Assembly (NCBI GenBank): GCA_963575745.1
Contig: CAUYUJ010017844.1
Coordinates: forward strand, 120,001 to 160,000
Reading direction: 5' to 3'
From: Prorocentrum cordatum
Lineage: Eukaryota > Sar > Dinophyceae > Prorocentrales > Prorocentraceae
Length of the DNA: 40,000 bases
Made by a program: the position numbers and the translations under genes. Numbering within the stretch: the first letter of the stretch is position 1; each line of letters starts with the position of its first letter. The notes below the pieces were generated by a model. That model was given only the letters and a program-made list of their open reading frames with translations, did no database searches and was not told where the DNA came from. Below are positions 39,669 to 40,000 of this stretch, in pieces.

Positions 39669-40000
39669 CCCGTTACGAAAGTTATTCATCTTGAGCACTG
39701 ACGACTAGGGCGTCTCCGAGTGGCCCCCCGTTCCCCCCGTAGACTCCTAGCACGGCAGTCTTCGGCCTGGCTTGGCGGGGGAGATTTCCGGGGTTCTCCC
39801 TGGTAGCATTAATAGTATATAACCAATTCAGGATAAAATCTCTCCCCCGTAAATTCACAAGGGAGAAATCACTCCCGGTCACTTCCAGGCAACTCTGAAT
39901 CTCTCCCCGTATGAAACCACAAGGAAGAATCACTCCCATACCACTTCTCACCACAGCGCCCACACATGTCAATTTTAGCCAAGATGAATTAACTTTCGTA
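39669..40000. mobile_element. 339-bp-type element, copy 3, cut by window end
   Basis: Matches the two others with a few substitutions (for example a C-to-G in the CCCCCC tract and GTGTG to GTATG). The last few bases of its right terminal repeat lie beyond the window. Confidence 0.65.

Larger units (their letters stand above)
38011..40000. repeat. ~827-bp tandem repeat, 2.4 units, running off the window
   Basis: Units start with CTTACCCGTTACG at 38011, 38840 and 39665 (periods 829 and 825). Each consists of a ~339-bp inverted-repeat element and a ~485-bp spacer. The spacer has a GCCCCGCCTTGGGCGGGGC perfect hairpin (about 38526 and 39352). Copies are almost identical except one replaced block (about 38727-38803 against 39553-39628). 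Confidence 0.9.

Overview
The window looks like dinoflagellate nuclear DNA. No cellular operon, rRNA or tRNA is recognisable. The sequence is GC-rich and almost entirely repetitive. Its retroelement proteins have the peculiar wording of dinoflagellate Ty1/copia and LINE families. The one clean gene carries an 11-base match to the 3' end of the dinoflagellate spliced leader just upstream of its ATG, as expected of a reverse-transcribed, re-inserted mRNA. Species cannot be decided from the window.

Layout. 1-2390: degenerate short-unit repeat arrays (a ~46-bp repeat, then CTCTTGGG/GGCC-type arrays that switch strand) with a 228-bp inverted-terminal-repeat element at 857-1084. 2391-3360: no gene, one strong inverted repeat, one 44-bp duplication. 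3361-25643: a single ~22.3-kb LTR retrotransposon on the minus strand, with two 313-bp LTRs that align without gaps and differ at about 33 positions by hand count. 26130-28115: a decayed LINE reverse transcriptase on the minus strand. 28171-29250: a ~150-bp tandem repeat, a short array and a second, truncated copy of the 857-1084 element. 29500-30927: the only intact gene, minus strand, 475 aa, a putative glycosyltransferase-like secreted or type II membrane protein. 31687-35532: a ~2.4-kb unit (unique block, microsatellites, 90-bp minisatellite) present twice in tandem. 36125-38010: short repeats and microsatellites. 38011-40000: an ~827-bp tandem repeat, each unit holding a ~339-bp element with ~25-bp inverted ends.

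The giant retrotransposon is the centre of interest. Read on the minus strand from 25330 downwards it has: a tRNA primer-binding-like site; a long pre-Gag region (charged leader, coiled coil, Cys cluster); Gag with a CCCH-like finger; aspartic protease; integrase (D, D and E recognisable); reverse transcriptase; RNase H; a domain resembling cytosine-C5 methyltransferases (SIPCTGGS and IEWP motifs); and then about 10 kb more of decayed coding sequence that I cannot assign before the 3' LTR. Frameshifts and stops break every domain, and YVDD is YVGD and the protease triad is DAG, so this copy is dead. Scattered through its linker regions are at least 15 small hairpins, most with a CGGC-TNN-GCCG core (two with CGAC/GTCG), many with site-specific complementary arms. 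I saw none of the core outside the element.

Domain names come from motif recognition by eye, without database searches. Coordinates of decayed segments are approximate.
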